Shown here: piece after piece, positions 56,939 through 64,000 of the stretch
Position numbering within the stretch: position 1 is the stretch's first letter
How the letters are laid out: every line of letters begins with the position of its first letter
Assembly (NCBI RefSeq): GCF_000430045.1
Contig: NZ_KE387023.1
Coordinates: 1,269,174 to 1,333,173 of the forward strand
Direction of reading: 5' to 3'
Source: Calidithermus chliarophilus DSM 9957
Lineage (GTDB): Bacteria > Deinococcota > Deinococci > Deinococcales > Thermaceae
Length of the DNA: 64,000 bases
Translations under genes and position numbers: made by a program
The notes under the pieces: generated by a model
Database searches by the model: none
Told to the model about the DNA's origin: nothing
What the model saw: only the letters and a program-made list of their open reading frames with translations

Positions 56939-57267
56939 GCCGGGGTCTCCTTGGGCAACAAGGTTAGCAGCAGGGTGAGGGGACTTTCGGCCCGGATGGC
57001 GTGGACCAGCCCGGCGGCCATGTAGGCCCAGGTGCCGGGGCGGGCCTCGAGCTCGTCCGGCCCCAGCCTGAGGGTGCCCGTGCCGGAGAGCACCTGGACG
57101 ATGGCGGGCCTGCTGGCGGTGTGCTCGGTGAGCTCCTGGCCGGTGTCGAAGGCGAAGATCACCGTGCGGACGCCGCCCTCGTTGTGCAGCACGCGGCTCA
57201 AGATGCCGTCCGGCTGGACGGCGGCTTCCTGGTGGAGGTCGGGGAGGTAGCGGTAGGTCGCGGTCAT
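56935..57267 (-). CDS. Cupin-domain protein
   Basis: A 110-residue single cupin barrel. The first motif is reduced (FDTGQELTEHTASRPAIVQVL) and the second is PGTWAYMAAGLVHAI. One His and a Glu of the metal site remain in motif 1 and one His in motif 2, so metal binding is likely weaker than in enzymes. TGCAAT lies 6 nt before the ATG (leaderless), with a Fnr-type box at -41.5. Sensor or metal-binding function unknown. Confidence 0.85.
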   Translation of the reverse strand: MTATYRYLPDLHQEAAVQPDGILSRVLHNEGGVRTVIFAFDTGQELTEHTASRPAIVQVLSGTGTLRLGPDELEARPGTWAYMAAGLVHAIRAESPLTLLLTLLPKETPA

Positions 57268-57273
57268 GGCCTC

Positions 57274-57316
57274 ATTGCACTCCCGCCGCCGGGGTGCGGG
57301 CCATGACCTGGGTCAA
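57274..57316 (-). promoter_or_regulatory. Fnr/Dnr-type box and leaderless promoter of the cupin-YwiC operon
   Basis: ATGAC-CTGG-GTCAA at 57303-57316 (centre 57309.5) and TGCAAT (57274-57279). From a start at 57268 the box is at -41.5, the same geometry as at 45188-45229. Confidence 0.65.
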
Positions 57317-57380
57317 GGCTCGGGTGATCCGACAAACCCCGCCCGCCGGCGGGCCGAGGCTCGGGAGCCGAGCGGCGGGG

Positions 57381-58103
57381 TCAGCGGCCGACCCGCACCC
57401 CGCTGCTAGCCCCGGGGGCGGGCGGGATGACGGCGAAGGGGCTACGGCCCAGCCAGGTGGGGAAGGCCCGCTCGAGGTCGGGCGGCCCCTCGAGCCGGAT
57501 CAGGCCGGAGTCGAGGGCCTCGAAGATGTTCCGCCGCCCCACCCAGACCCGGTGCAGGGTGAGGGTGTCGGCGGTGACCCGCAGGTCCACCTCGTAGCCC
57601 GGATCGTGGTTGCAGATCTCCAACTCGGGGTGGCCCCGGCTGCGCTTCAGAAGCAGCCACCAGCTCTCTTTGCGGTCCCCTACGAAGTCGAAGCGTACCA
57701 CCACCCGGTGCTCGGGCATGCGCTCGAGGGGGAAACGGCGCCGGATACTCCGCATCAGGTAGGCGGGGTCCAGGTCGCTGGGCCGGAGGTCGCCGTTGAA
57801 CCAGCGCTGGCCCCAGTTGCCCAGGCACTCGATCACCGCCTCGAGTTCCCGCCCGCTCTGGCTCAGGTGGTACTCCACGTGCCGCCTCGGCCCGCTGCGG
57901 CGCTCGATGATCCCCTGCTGCTCGAGAAAGCGCAGCCTTTGGGAGAGCAAGGCCTTGGAGACGCCCGGCAATCCGGCCTCGATCTCGTTGAAGCGGCGGC
58001 TGCCCATCATCAGCTCGTGCAATATCAAGGGCGTCCAGCGCTCGGCGAAGAGCTCGCTCGCCTTGGCCACGGGGCAGAAAATGTTGTAGCTGAAATTGCC
58101 CAT
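57381..58103 (-). CDS. HxlR-family transcriptional regulator with SCP2-like C-terminal part
   Basis: A 240-residue protein. Residues ~1-105 are an HxlR winged helix: CPVAKASELFAERWTPLILH with the conserved Cys near the N-terminus, and GVSKALLSQRLRFLEQQGII. The C-terminal ~110 residues resemble an SCP2-like lipid-binding domain, a known HxlR combination. TACACT (58110-58115) with CTTGAG 17 nt upstream gives a leaderless start at 58103. It is divergent from the PAP2 gene, with GAACTT half-sites between. Confidence 0.85.
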   Translation of the reverse strand: MGNFSYNIFCPVAKASELFAERWTPLILHELMMGSRRFNEIEAGLPGVSKALLSQRLRFLEQQGIIERRSGPRRHVEYHLSQSGRELEAVIECLGNWGQRWFNGDLRPSDLDPAYLMRSIRRRFPLERMPEHRVVVRFDFVGDRKESWWLLLKRSRGHPELEICNHDPGYEVDLRVTADTLTLHRVWVGRRNIFEALDSGLIRLEGPPDLERAFPTWLGRSPFAVIPPAPGASSGVRVGR

Positions 58104-58109
58104 GGCCCC

Positions 58110-58138
58110 AGTGTAGACCTGCACACGAAGCCCTCAAG
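58110..58138 (-). promoter_or_regulatory. Promoter of the HxlR gene
   Basis: Minus strand CTTGAG (58133-58138), 17 nt, TACACT (58110-58115), 6 nt to the ATG. Confidence 0.65.
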
Positions 58139-58148
58139 TACAGTTTTT

Positions 58149-58228
58149 GAACTTGACTCTCAGGGTCTTTCGTGGGCTTCTCGAAGTTCAAATTCCGAAC
58201 TTGATACTGCTGTCTGTGACGCTAGATT
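58149..58228 (+). promoter_or_regulatory. HxlR operator candidates and PAP2-gene promoter
   Basis: Half-sites GAACTT (58149-58154), AAGTTC (58184-58189) and GAACTT (58197-58202); the last two form an inverted repeat with a 7-nt centre. The promoter CTTGAT (58200-58205), 17 nt, TAGATT (58223-58228) overlaps the third half-site, so binding would block the PAP2 gene. Confidence 0.55.
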
Positions 58229-58330
58229 CAGGGGTAGAGCCACGCTCCTCGAGTGAGGAACGCCGAGGGAACATCACCGTTCTACTCTAGCGTTCAGGGT
58301 TTCCAGGGGAGGCTCGGTAAGGAGAGCGCC

Positions 58331-59698
58331 ATGAACAAGCTGGTTATTGCGGGATTGGTATTTATAGCCGCGTTCACACTGGCCCAAGCCCAGGGTGTTG
58401 GGCCAGTAGAGCCCACGGCGGGAAGCTGGAAGACCTGGGTCATCGGCTCGGGTAAGGAATTCCGCCTGCCCCCGCCGCCCGATAGCGCGGCCACCAGGGC
58501 CGAGATTGCCCAACTCGAAGCCCTGGCCAAGGAACGGGATGCGGCTGCACAAGACCTCATCCGCTACTGGGACAGCGGTTCGCCCGGCTACCGCTGGAAC
58601 GAGTTGGCCGTCCAGCAAGCTCTCAAGAGCGGGGTGGTCGCCAACCGGGCAGCCCGCATGCTGGCCCTGCTCAACGTGGCCATCTACGACGCGACGGTGG
58701 CGGCCTGGGACTCCAAGTACGCCTACCGGCGAGCCCGTCCCATGATGCTACAGCCCATGTTGCGAACCGCCATCCCAACCCCCTCCAGCCCCGCTTACCC
58801 CTCCGAACACGCTGTCGCGGCAGGTGCGGCTTCGGTGGTGCTGGCCTATCTCTTCCCGGGCGACGCCGCCGTGTTCCAGGCCAAGGCTGAGCAGGCGGGT
58901 CGTTCACGTCTGCTGGCGGGTACGGACTACCCCAGTGATGTAACCGCAGGTCTGGAATTGGGCCGTAAGGTTGCCGCAAAAGTTATCGAACGCGCCAGAA
59001 TCGACGGTTCCGATGCCAGGTGGACGGGCAGTGTACCCACGGAAAAGGGCAAGTGGAACGGGCAAAACCCGGTCGAGCCCCTGGGCGGAACCTGGAAGAC
59101 CTGGGTGCTCGCTTCCCCCAGCCAGTTCCGCCCCGGCCCGCCCCCGGCCTACGATTCGGAACAGATGGCTAAGGATTTGGCCGAACTCAAGGAGTTCAGG
59201 CGCACTAACCTGACCAACCTCACGGCCAGCTACTGGGAGTACTACGGCGGAAGGGCTTCCTTCGAGTTCTACACCAATCTGCTGGGGCAGAAGCTCTTCG
59301 AGTACCGCCTCGACGCCAACCCACCCCGGGCCGCGCGAGCCTATGCCCTGGCAAGTGTCGCCTACTATGACATTTTCGCGGCCTGTTGGGATGCCAAGTA
59401 CGCCTACTGGCAGATCCGGCCCTTCCAACTGGACCCCACCCTGACCACTGTCTTCCCCACCCCCAACCACCCCAGTTACCCGGCGGCGCACGCCTCGATC
59501 GGCGGGGCCATGGAGACGGTGCTGGGATATCTGTTCCCCCCCGACGCCGCCCAGTTCGGCAAGATCGCCGACGACGAGAGCTGGTCGCGGCTGTGGGCGG
59601 GCATCCACTTCCGCAGCGACATCGAGGCCGGACGGGCGCTGGGCCGCAAGGTGGCGGGCGCGGTGGTCGAGTGGGCCGAGCGGGACGGCTCAAGGTAG
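58331..59698 (+). CDS. Secreted tandem PAP2/vanadium-haloperoxidase-like protein
   Basis: A 455-residue exported protein (signal peptide MNKLVIAGLVFIAAFTLAQA) made of two homologous halves, each opening with a SWKTWV or TWKTWV block. Motifs of the acid phosphatase/haloperoxidase fold occur twice. Half 1: KYAYRRARP, PSEH, and SRLLAGTDYPSD, where the catalytic His is Asp. Half 2: KYAYWQIRP, PAAH, and SRLWAGIHFRSD with His present. Half 2 is probably the catalytic one. Phosphatase or halogen chemistry cannot be distinguished. AAGGAG precedes the ATG. Confidence 0.8.
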   Translation: MNKLVIAGLVFIAAFTLAQAQGVGPVEPTAGSWKTWVIGSGKEFRLPPPPDSAATRAEIAQLEALAKERDAAAQDLIRYWDSGSPGYRWNELAVQQALKSGVVANRAARMLALLNVAIYDATVAAWDSKYAYRRARPMMLQPMLRTAIPTPSSPAYPSEHAVAAGAASVVLAYLFPGDAAVFQAKAEQAGRSRLLAGTDYPSDVTAGLELGRKVAAKVIERARIDGSDARWTGSVPTEKGKWNGQNPVEPLGGTWKTWVLASPSQFRPGPPPAYDSEQMAKDLAELKEFRRTNLTNLTASYWEYYGGRASFEFYTNLLGQKLFEYRLDANPPRAARAYALASVAYYDIFAACWDAKYAYWQIRPFQLDPTLTTVFPTPNHPSYPAAHASIGGAMETVLGYLFPPDAAQFGKIADDESWSRLWAGIHFRSDIEAGRALGRKVAGAVVEWAERDGSR

Positions 59699-59746
59699 GA
59701 CTTTGGCCCGAGGTGTACCCTCGAGGCAACCCCGAGGAGGTAGCCC

Positions 59747-60943
59747 ATGACCGAAACCGCGCTCAAGCCCGGCTTCTACCGCCCCACCCCCGTTAAAGAA
59801 GGGGACGACCGCTTCGTAGGGCTGGCCCATGAGCTGGGCACCGAGTTCGCCCCCCGCGCGGCCCAGCACGACCGCGACAACACCTTCGTGGCCGAGAACT
59901 TCCAGCGCCTGAGGGAGGCCGGCTACCTGCGGCTGGCGGTGCCTAAGGAACTGGGCGGGTTGGGGGCCAGCATGCGGCAGGTCTGCTACGCGCAGGCCGA
60001 ACTGGCCAAGCACTGCGCCTCCACGGCGCTGGCGGTGAACATGCACCTCTACCTCGTGCTGGCTACGACGTACCGCTGGCGCAAGGGGGTTACGGCTGCC
60101 GAGGGCCTGCTGCGCCGGGTGGCCGCCGAGGGCACGGTGCTGATGACCAGCGGCGGCTCGGACTGGACCTACCCTACCGGGACCGCCCGGAAGGTGGAGG
60201 GCGGCTGGCAGGTGAGCGGGCGCAAGACCTTTTGCAGCCAGGCCCCGCTGGCCGGGGTCTTGGTCACCTCTGCCCGCTACGAGGACCCCCAGGAGGGGAC
60301 CGTGGTGCTGGCCCTTAGCGTCCCCACCGACAGCACCGGCCTGCGCGTCGTGGAGACCTGGGACACCCTGGGCATGCGCGGCACCGCCAGCCACGACGTG
60401 GAATTGGAGGGGGTGTTCGTCAGCGAGGACAGGGTGTTGGGGCGGCGGCCTTGGGGCAGGCTGGACCCCGTCCTGCGCAGCGCCCTCGTCCACTTCTCGC
60501 CCCCGGCCTCGGCGGTCTACTGGGGAGTGGCGGCCGCCGCCCGCGACGAGGCGGTGCGGGAGGTGCTGGGACGCAGGCTGGGCGACGGGCGGCCCCTGGC
60601 CCAAGAGGCCCTGGTGCAGCGGCTGGTGGGGCTGATGGAGCACAAGCTCAAGGCCGCCTGGTGGTCGCTGCTGGGGGCCCTGGACGAGCTGGGCCCGGAC
60701 TATCAGCCCGACGACCGCGCCGTGAGCTTGGTGCAAGCCGCCAAGCGCACGGTAGTGACGGAGGCGGTGGAGGTGGTGGACCTGGCCCTGCAGGCGGTGG
60801 GCGGGGCTTCGTACTTCAAGCGCTCGCCCCTCGAGCAGGCCTACCGCGACGTGCGGGCCGGGGAGTACCACCCCATGACCCCCGAGGTCACGCTGCTCTA
60901 CCTGGGCCGCCTGGCGCTGGGCCAGCCGGCGGACACGCCCTGA
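59747..60943 (+). CDS. Acyl-CoA dehydrogenase family protein
   Basis: A 398-residue flavoprotein of the acyl-CoA dehydrogenase superfamily. VPKELGGLGASMRQVCYAQ, TSGGSDWTYPTGTARKVEGG and WDTLGMRGTASHDVELEGV follow the family order. The catalytic Glu position is not obvious, so it could be a DszC/hydroxylase-type monooxygenase rather than a dehydrogenase. GAGGAGG precedes the ATG. It is 48 nt after the PAP2 gene, possibly in the same operon. Confidence 0.85.
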   Translation: MTETALKPGFYRPTPVKEGDDRFVGLAHELGTEFAPRAAQHDRDNTFVAENFQRLREAGYLRLAVPKELGGLGASMRQVCYAQAELAKHCASTALAVNMHLYLVLATTYRWRKGVTAAEGLLRRVAAEGTVLMTSGGSDWTYPTGTARKVEGGWQVSGRKTFCSQAPLAGVLVTSARYEDPQEGTVVLALSVPTDSTGLRVVETWDTLGMRGTASHDVELEGVFVSEDRVLGRRPWGRLDPVLRSALVHFSPPASAVYWGVAAAARDEAVREVLGRRLGDGRPLAQEALVQRLVGLMEHKLKAAWWSLLGALDELGPDYQPDDRAVSLVQAAKRTVVTEAVEVVDLALQAVGGASYFKRSPLEQAYRDVRAGEYHPMTPEVTLLYLGRLALGQPADTP

Positions 60944-61033
60944 GCCTTGTCGCCGGCGCCTCGCGGCCAGCCGCCCGGCTCCCTAGGGCGGTTGGCCGGT
61001 TTGCTTTACCATGGGTCTTGAAAGCAGGGCCCC

Positions 61034-62416
61034 ATGTTCGAGGCGTTCTTACGCAAGGTGCCGCTCTTCGCGGAGCTGCTCGAGGAGGACCTGGCCCGCC
61101 TGTGCCGGATGGCCGAGGAGGTGCGCCTCCCCGCCGGGCAGGTCCTGTTCGTCGAGGGCAGCCTGGCCGACAGGGCCTATGTCCTCTACGAGGGCGAGCT
61201 CGAGATCGTCAAGCACCTCGACGGCCGCGAGGTGCTCATCGACGTGCAGCACGTCCCCGGAACGGTCATCGGGGAGATGGCCCTGCTGGAGGAGACGACC
61301 CGCCTGGCCACCGTGCGCGCCAGCCGCGACTCGGTGCTGCTGGGCCTGAGCCACCGGGAGGTGAACGAGCTCTTCAACCTCAACCCCGGCGCGGCCAAGA
61401 TCATGCTCCGCACGCTGATGGGCCGCTGGCGGGCGCTCGAGACCCAGGTGCGGCTGAGCGAGAAGATGGTCCAGCTCGGCACCTTCACCGCCGGCATCGC
61501 CCACGAGCTGAACAACCCGGCCGCCGCCGTCCTGCGGGGCGCGGGCCAGCTCCAGGAACTCCTGGACGCGGCCATCCGGGCCCATGCGGCGCTGGAGCGC
61601 CTCGGCCTTTCACAGCAGCAGCAGGCCCGGGTGGAGGCCCTGGAGCGCCAGGTCCGGGAGCGGGTCGCCAGCCCCCTGGCCCTCGACCCCCTCTCCCGCA
61701 GCGACCGCGAGGAGGAGCTGGAGGCGTGGCTGGAAGGGCGGGGCCAGGGGGCCGCCTGGAAGCTGGCGCCCGGCCTGGCGGAGCTGGGCCTCGAGGCCGC
61801 CCACCTCGACGAGCTCGCCCGGGCCTTCTCGCCCCAGCAATTCCCGCTGCTCGTGGAGTGGTTGGCGACCCGCCACGCCGTCCACGGCCTGCTCCGCGAG
61901 ATCGCGCTGGGGGCCGGCCGGATCAGCGAGATCGTCGGGGCGCTGAGGTCGTACGTCTACCTCGACCAGGCCCCCCTGCAGAACGTGGACGTGCACGCGG
62001 GCCTGGAGAACACCCTGACCCTCCTCCGCCACAAGCTACAGCCCGGCGTCGTCGTGCGGCGGGAGTACGCCCCCGGGCTTCCGCCGGTCCCGGCCTACGG
62101 CGGCGAACTCAACCAGGTCTGGACCAACCTCGTCGACAACGCCCTCGACGCCCTGGACGGCCGGGGGCAGCTCACCCTCCGCACCCGGCAGGAGGGCGAG
62201 GTGGTCGTCGAGGTCGAGGACAGCGGCCCGGGCATCCCCCCGGAGCACCTGCCCAGGATCTTCGACCCCTTCTTCACCACCAAGCCCCTCGGGAAGGGCG
62301 TGGGCCTGGGGCTCAGCCTCAGCTATAACATCGTGCACAAGCACAAGGGGCACATCTCCGTCGCCTCCGAGCCGGGCCGGACCGTGTTCCAGGTGCGCCT
62401 GCCGACGCACGGGTGA
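61034..62416 (+). CDS. Cyclic-nucleotide-domain sensor histidine kinase
   Basis: A 460-residue soluble kinase. Residues 1-130 are a Crp-type cyclic-nucleotide-binding domain ([17 protein letters not shown] is the phosphate-binding cassette). [13 protein letters not shown] carries the phospho-accepting His (~157), followed by a long helical insert. The ATPase domain has N box [13 protein letters not shown]1 EDSGPGIP, F box FDPFFTTK and G2 GVGLGLS. No response regulator is adjacent. It probably senses a nucleotide or cAMP-like ligand. The start has only a weak ribosome site. Confidence 0.88.
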   Translation: MFEAFLRKVPLFAELLEEDLARLCRMAEEVRLPAGQVLFVEGSLADRAYVLYEGELEIVKHLDGREVLIDVQHVPGTVIGEMALLEETTRLATVRASRDSVLLGLSHREVNELFNLNPGAAKIMLRTLMGRWRALETQVRLSEKMVQLGTFTAGIAHELNNPAAAVLRGAGQLQELLDAAIRAHAALERLGLSQQQQARVEALERQVRERVASPLALDPLSRSDREEELEAWLEGRGQGAAWKLAPGLAELGLEAAHLDELARAFSPQQFPLLVEWLATRHAVHGLLREIALGAGRISEIVGALRSYVYLDQAPLQNVDVHAGLENTLTLLRHKLQPGVVVRREYAPGLPPVPAYGGELNQVWTNLVDNALDALDGRGQLTLRTRQEGEVVVEVEDSGPGIPPEHLPRIFDPFFTTKPLGKGVGLGLSLSYNIVHKHKGHISVASEPGRTVFQVRLPTHG

Positions 62417-62765
62417 GGTCGCGGGGCCGGGCCCTCCCTTCCTGGGAAAATTCGCGCCTCGGCCGGGGCGTCGGTACTATACTCAAGGAACCAGTCAAAG
62501 GCCGGTGCCGTGCATTCGTGGGTAGCCATTCGGCGTGACCGCAGTCAGCGGGCGTATTGCTGGGGAAATGAGGGAGATTCCATTGGGCTGGGCCAGGCGG
62601 TGCGATTGACCCCGTGAAAGACGAGCCCTCGAGGCGACCCCCCGGTCGCCGCCCCGGGTGTTGGGCGGGGAGGAGCCCGGGTCGGCCGCTGCACAGGGGC
62701 CGGGCCCTGGGCGCGTGGCTGGGCACGGCGACCGTGCCCGAAGCTGTTCGTTCAAGGGAGGGATC
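62417..62765 (+). promoter_or_regulatory. 349-nt intergenic region with a possible promoter
   Basis: TATACT at 62478-62483 is a good -10 with no clear -35. A weak Fnr-like box GTGAC-CGCA-GTCAG lies at 62535-62548. No reading frame here has coding character. Confidence 0.35.
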
Positions 62766-63059
62766 GTGTACGCACGGATCATTACTTCCCAGACCCAGCC
62801 GGGCAAGACCGACGAGGCCACCCGGATCTGGAACGAGTCGGTAGTCCCCATCCTCAGGCAGCAGAAAGGCTTCGTCGGCGCATACATGGTCGGCGACCGC
62901 GCCACCGGCAAGGGCGTGGTGATGACGCTGTGGGAGGGTGAGGACGACGCCCAGGCCATCGACACCAGCGGGGTCTACCAGCGCTCCATCGCGCTGTTCG
63001 CCCAGGTGCTCGCGGGCCCGCCCACCCGCGAGCAGTACGAGGTGCTCGTCAAGGTCTGA
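62766..63059 (+). CDS. Antibiotic-biosynthesis-monooxygenase-like (ABM) small protein
   Basis: A 97-residue dimeric alpha-beta barrel-type protein. YARIITSQTQPGKTDEATRI, then GFVGAYMVGDRATGKGVVMT and a Trp-Glu segment, are the ABM pattern. Such proteins may be heme-degrading or quinol monooxygenases, or simply ligand-binding. The GTG start has AGGGAGG upstream. A GYD-domain gene, also a ferredoxin-like fold, follows 173 nt later. Confidence 0.78.
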   Translation: MYARIITSQTQPGKTDEATRIWNESVVPILRQQKGFVGAYMVGDRATGKGVVMTLWEGEDDAQAIDTSGVYQRSIALFAQVLAGPPTREQYEVLVKV

Positions 63060-63116
63060 GAGCGGTTCGCGGAATGGCTGGCCGATGCAAACGGGTGGAA
63101 TTGGCGTCCTACAGCC

Positions 63117-63181
63117 GGTTTTGCCGCCGGGCCAGCGGCCTGTTCGCGAGTTCCTGTTCGGGGGCGAGGAGCGGCAAAACC
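63117..63181. repeat. Intercistronic inverted repeat
   Basis: GGTTTTGCCGC (63117-63127) and its exact complement (63171-63181) enclose 43 nt between the ABM and GYD genes. Confidence 0.5.
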
Positions 63182-63232
63182 ACAGCCAACCGCGCTGAAC
63201 GCCCTCGAGCCGTCTCGAGAAAGGAGACGATC

Positions 63233-63559
63233 ATGCCCACGTACATGACGCAGTTCGCCTACACCGCCGACACCTGGCGCAAGCTCGCCCGCAACCCCGA
63301 AGACCGCAGCATCCCCATCCGGGGGCTGGTGGAGAGCCTGGGCGGCCGGCTGCTGGGGCTGTACTACATGTGGGGCGAGTACGACGGCTTCATCCTCTAC
63401 GAGCTCCCCGACGCCCGCACGGCCACCGTCGCCGTGATCACCGCCGCGCTGGCGGGGCACCTGCGGGCGGTGAGGACCACCCACCTTTTTACCGTCGCGG
63501 AGGGGATGGAGATCCTGGGGAACGCGGGCAAGCTGACCTACGCCGCACCCAAAGGATAA
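63233..63559 (+). CDS. GYD-domain protein
   Basis: A 108-residue protein with the GYD pattern: YMTQFAYTADTWRKLARNPE, then LGLYYMWGEYDGFILYELPD, whose GEYDGF segment gives the family its name. These form dimeric ferredoxin-like folds; function is unknown. AAGGAGA lies 6 nt before the ATG. Confidence 0.85.
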   Translation: MPTYMTQFAYTADTWRKLARNPEDRSIPIRGLVESLGGRLLGLYYMWGEYDGFILYELPDARTATVAVITAALAGHLRAVRTTHLFTVAEGMEILGNAGKLTYAAPKG

Positions 63560-63571
63560 AAACCGGCCCGC

Positions 63572-64000
63572 TCAGGCTTCGGCGACCTCGCGCAGGGCGG
63601 CGGGGTCGTCGATCCACACCCGGCGCTCGGCGAGCCGGATCAGGCCCTGGCGGAACAGCTCGCCCAGCTTGCGGCTCACCGCCTCGGGCACCGTGCCCAG
63701 CAGCGCCGCGAGCTCGGGGTTGGTGGGCAGGCGGAAGCCCTGCCCCTCGGCCTCCAGCCGCCCCAGCAGGTACTCGGCCAGCCGCGCCGAGACCTCGTGG
63801 AAGACCAGCCGGTCGAGCAGGTGCACGAGCTGCCCCTGGCGGCGGGCCAGGAAGCGGATGAGGGCGCGGGAGAGGGCGGGGTGGGTCTCGAGCAGCCGGT
63901 GGAAGGCCTCGGTGGGCAGGGCCAGCAGCAGGCTGTCCTCCAGGGCTTCGGCCGAGGCCGGGTAGCGGGGCTTCTCCAGGAAGATCGCCACCGCGGCCAC
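63572..64000 (-). CDS. Crp/Fnr-family regulator, C-terminal part (cut by window edge)
   Basis: The frame runs off the right edge, so the first part of the effector domain is missing. The visible 142 residues hold the end of the cyclic-nucleotide-like barrel, the dimer helix (LETHPALSRALIRFLARRQ) and a winged-helix domain with recognition helix GTVPEAVSRKLGELFRQG. No Cys cluster is visible in this part. The Glu-x-x-Ser-Arg helix core is the Fnr type and could read the TGAC-N4-GTCA boxes found at 45, 50 and 57 kb. Confidence 0.87.
   Translation of the reverse strand: MAAVAIFLEKPRYPASAEALEDSLLLALPTEAFHRLLETHPALSRALIRFLARRQGQLVHLLDRLVFHEVSARLAEYLLGRLEAEGQGFRLPTNPELAALLGTVPEAVSRKLGELFRQGLIRLAERRVWIDDPAALREVAEA

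Overview
The window is GC-rich DNA (visibly well over 60% G+C) with dense, overlapping genes, very frequent CTCGAG hexamers, a DdrA-type repair protein, many promoters with a -10 box only 6-7 nt before the start codon (leaderless mRNAs), and intergenic arrays of degenerate 7-nt repeats. Together these point to the Deinococcota, most likely family Thermaceae (Meiothermus/Calidithermus-like). That placement is inferred from gene content and style, not from a marker gene. No IS element, prophage or CRISPR array was seen.

Layout. 0-5.4 kb: end of a methyltransferase, a multi-GAF HD-GYP phosphodiesterase on the minus strand, then a RIO-type kinase behind a leader that looks like an attenuator. 5.4-18.8 kb: eleven GNAT acetyltransferase genes, most with two GNAT domains, in three overlapping operons plus one outlier. 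They are accompanied by a split chromate transporter, a PPP-type phosphatase and a C45 (acyl-CoA:6-APA acyltransferase-like) enzyme. 18.8-21.3 kb: DUF4279 protein, macro-domain protein, a MITE-like palindromic segment, and an MFS exporter. 21.4-27.7 kb (minus): a form II CO-dehydrogenase-like molybdenum hydroxylase (small, large and FAD subunits, MoxR ATPase, VWA protein) behind a long structured leader. 28-30.8 kb: a LeuA-like acyltransferase divergent from an HTH-citrate synthase fusion, with a shared palindromic promoter.

31-43.6 kb is mostly housekeeping: DinB protein, FabI, two tRNA-Ser genes, BTAD-like protein, threonine aldolase, hisC-hisB-hisH, a PfkB kinase, an operon ddrA-metallophosphatase-rsmA, and tRNA-Ala. 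43.7-52 kb is a nitrogen-oxide/anaerobic block: DUF59 protein, polytopic membrane protein, Rrf2 regulator, NirK, and a DUF2249/DUF1858/ferredoxin/membrane-protein operon. Between these lies an orphan dihydrolipoyl dehydrogenase-hydrolase-TetR operon preceded by a 38-bp perfect palindrome. 52.4-55.8 kb: two secreted lipoproteins, one a beta-helix protein and one a glycosidase-like TIM-barrel protein. 56-58 kb: YwiC-like and cupin genes and an HxlR regulator. 58-64 kb: double-PAP2 protein, acyl-CoA dehydrogenase, a cyclic-nucleotide-domain histidine kinase, ABM and GYD small proteins, and a Crp/Fnr regulator cut by the window edge.

How the parts connect. Three Fnr/Dnr-type boxes (TGAC-N4-GTCA) lie close to -41.5 of predicted starts before the membrane-protein/DUF59 pair, the DUF2249 operon and the cupin/YwiC pair. 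This suggests one Crp/Fnr-type oxygen- or NO-responsive regulon spanning 44-57 kb. The heptanucleotide arrays recur about 15 times, mostly between convergent or tandem genes, including inside the cox gene run. At three loci they supply the stop codon or C-terminal codons of a gene. The strongest candidates for undescribed biology are the GNAT array, the rioA leader, the HTH-citrate synthase/LeuA-like pair, the heptamer/structured-repeat family, and the Fnr-like regulon.
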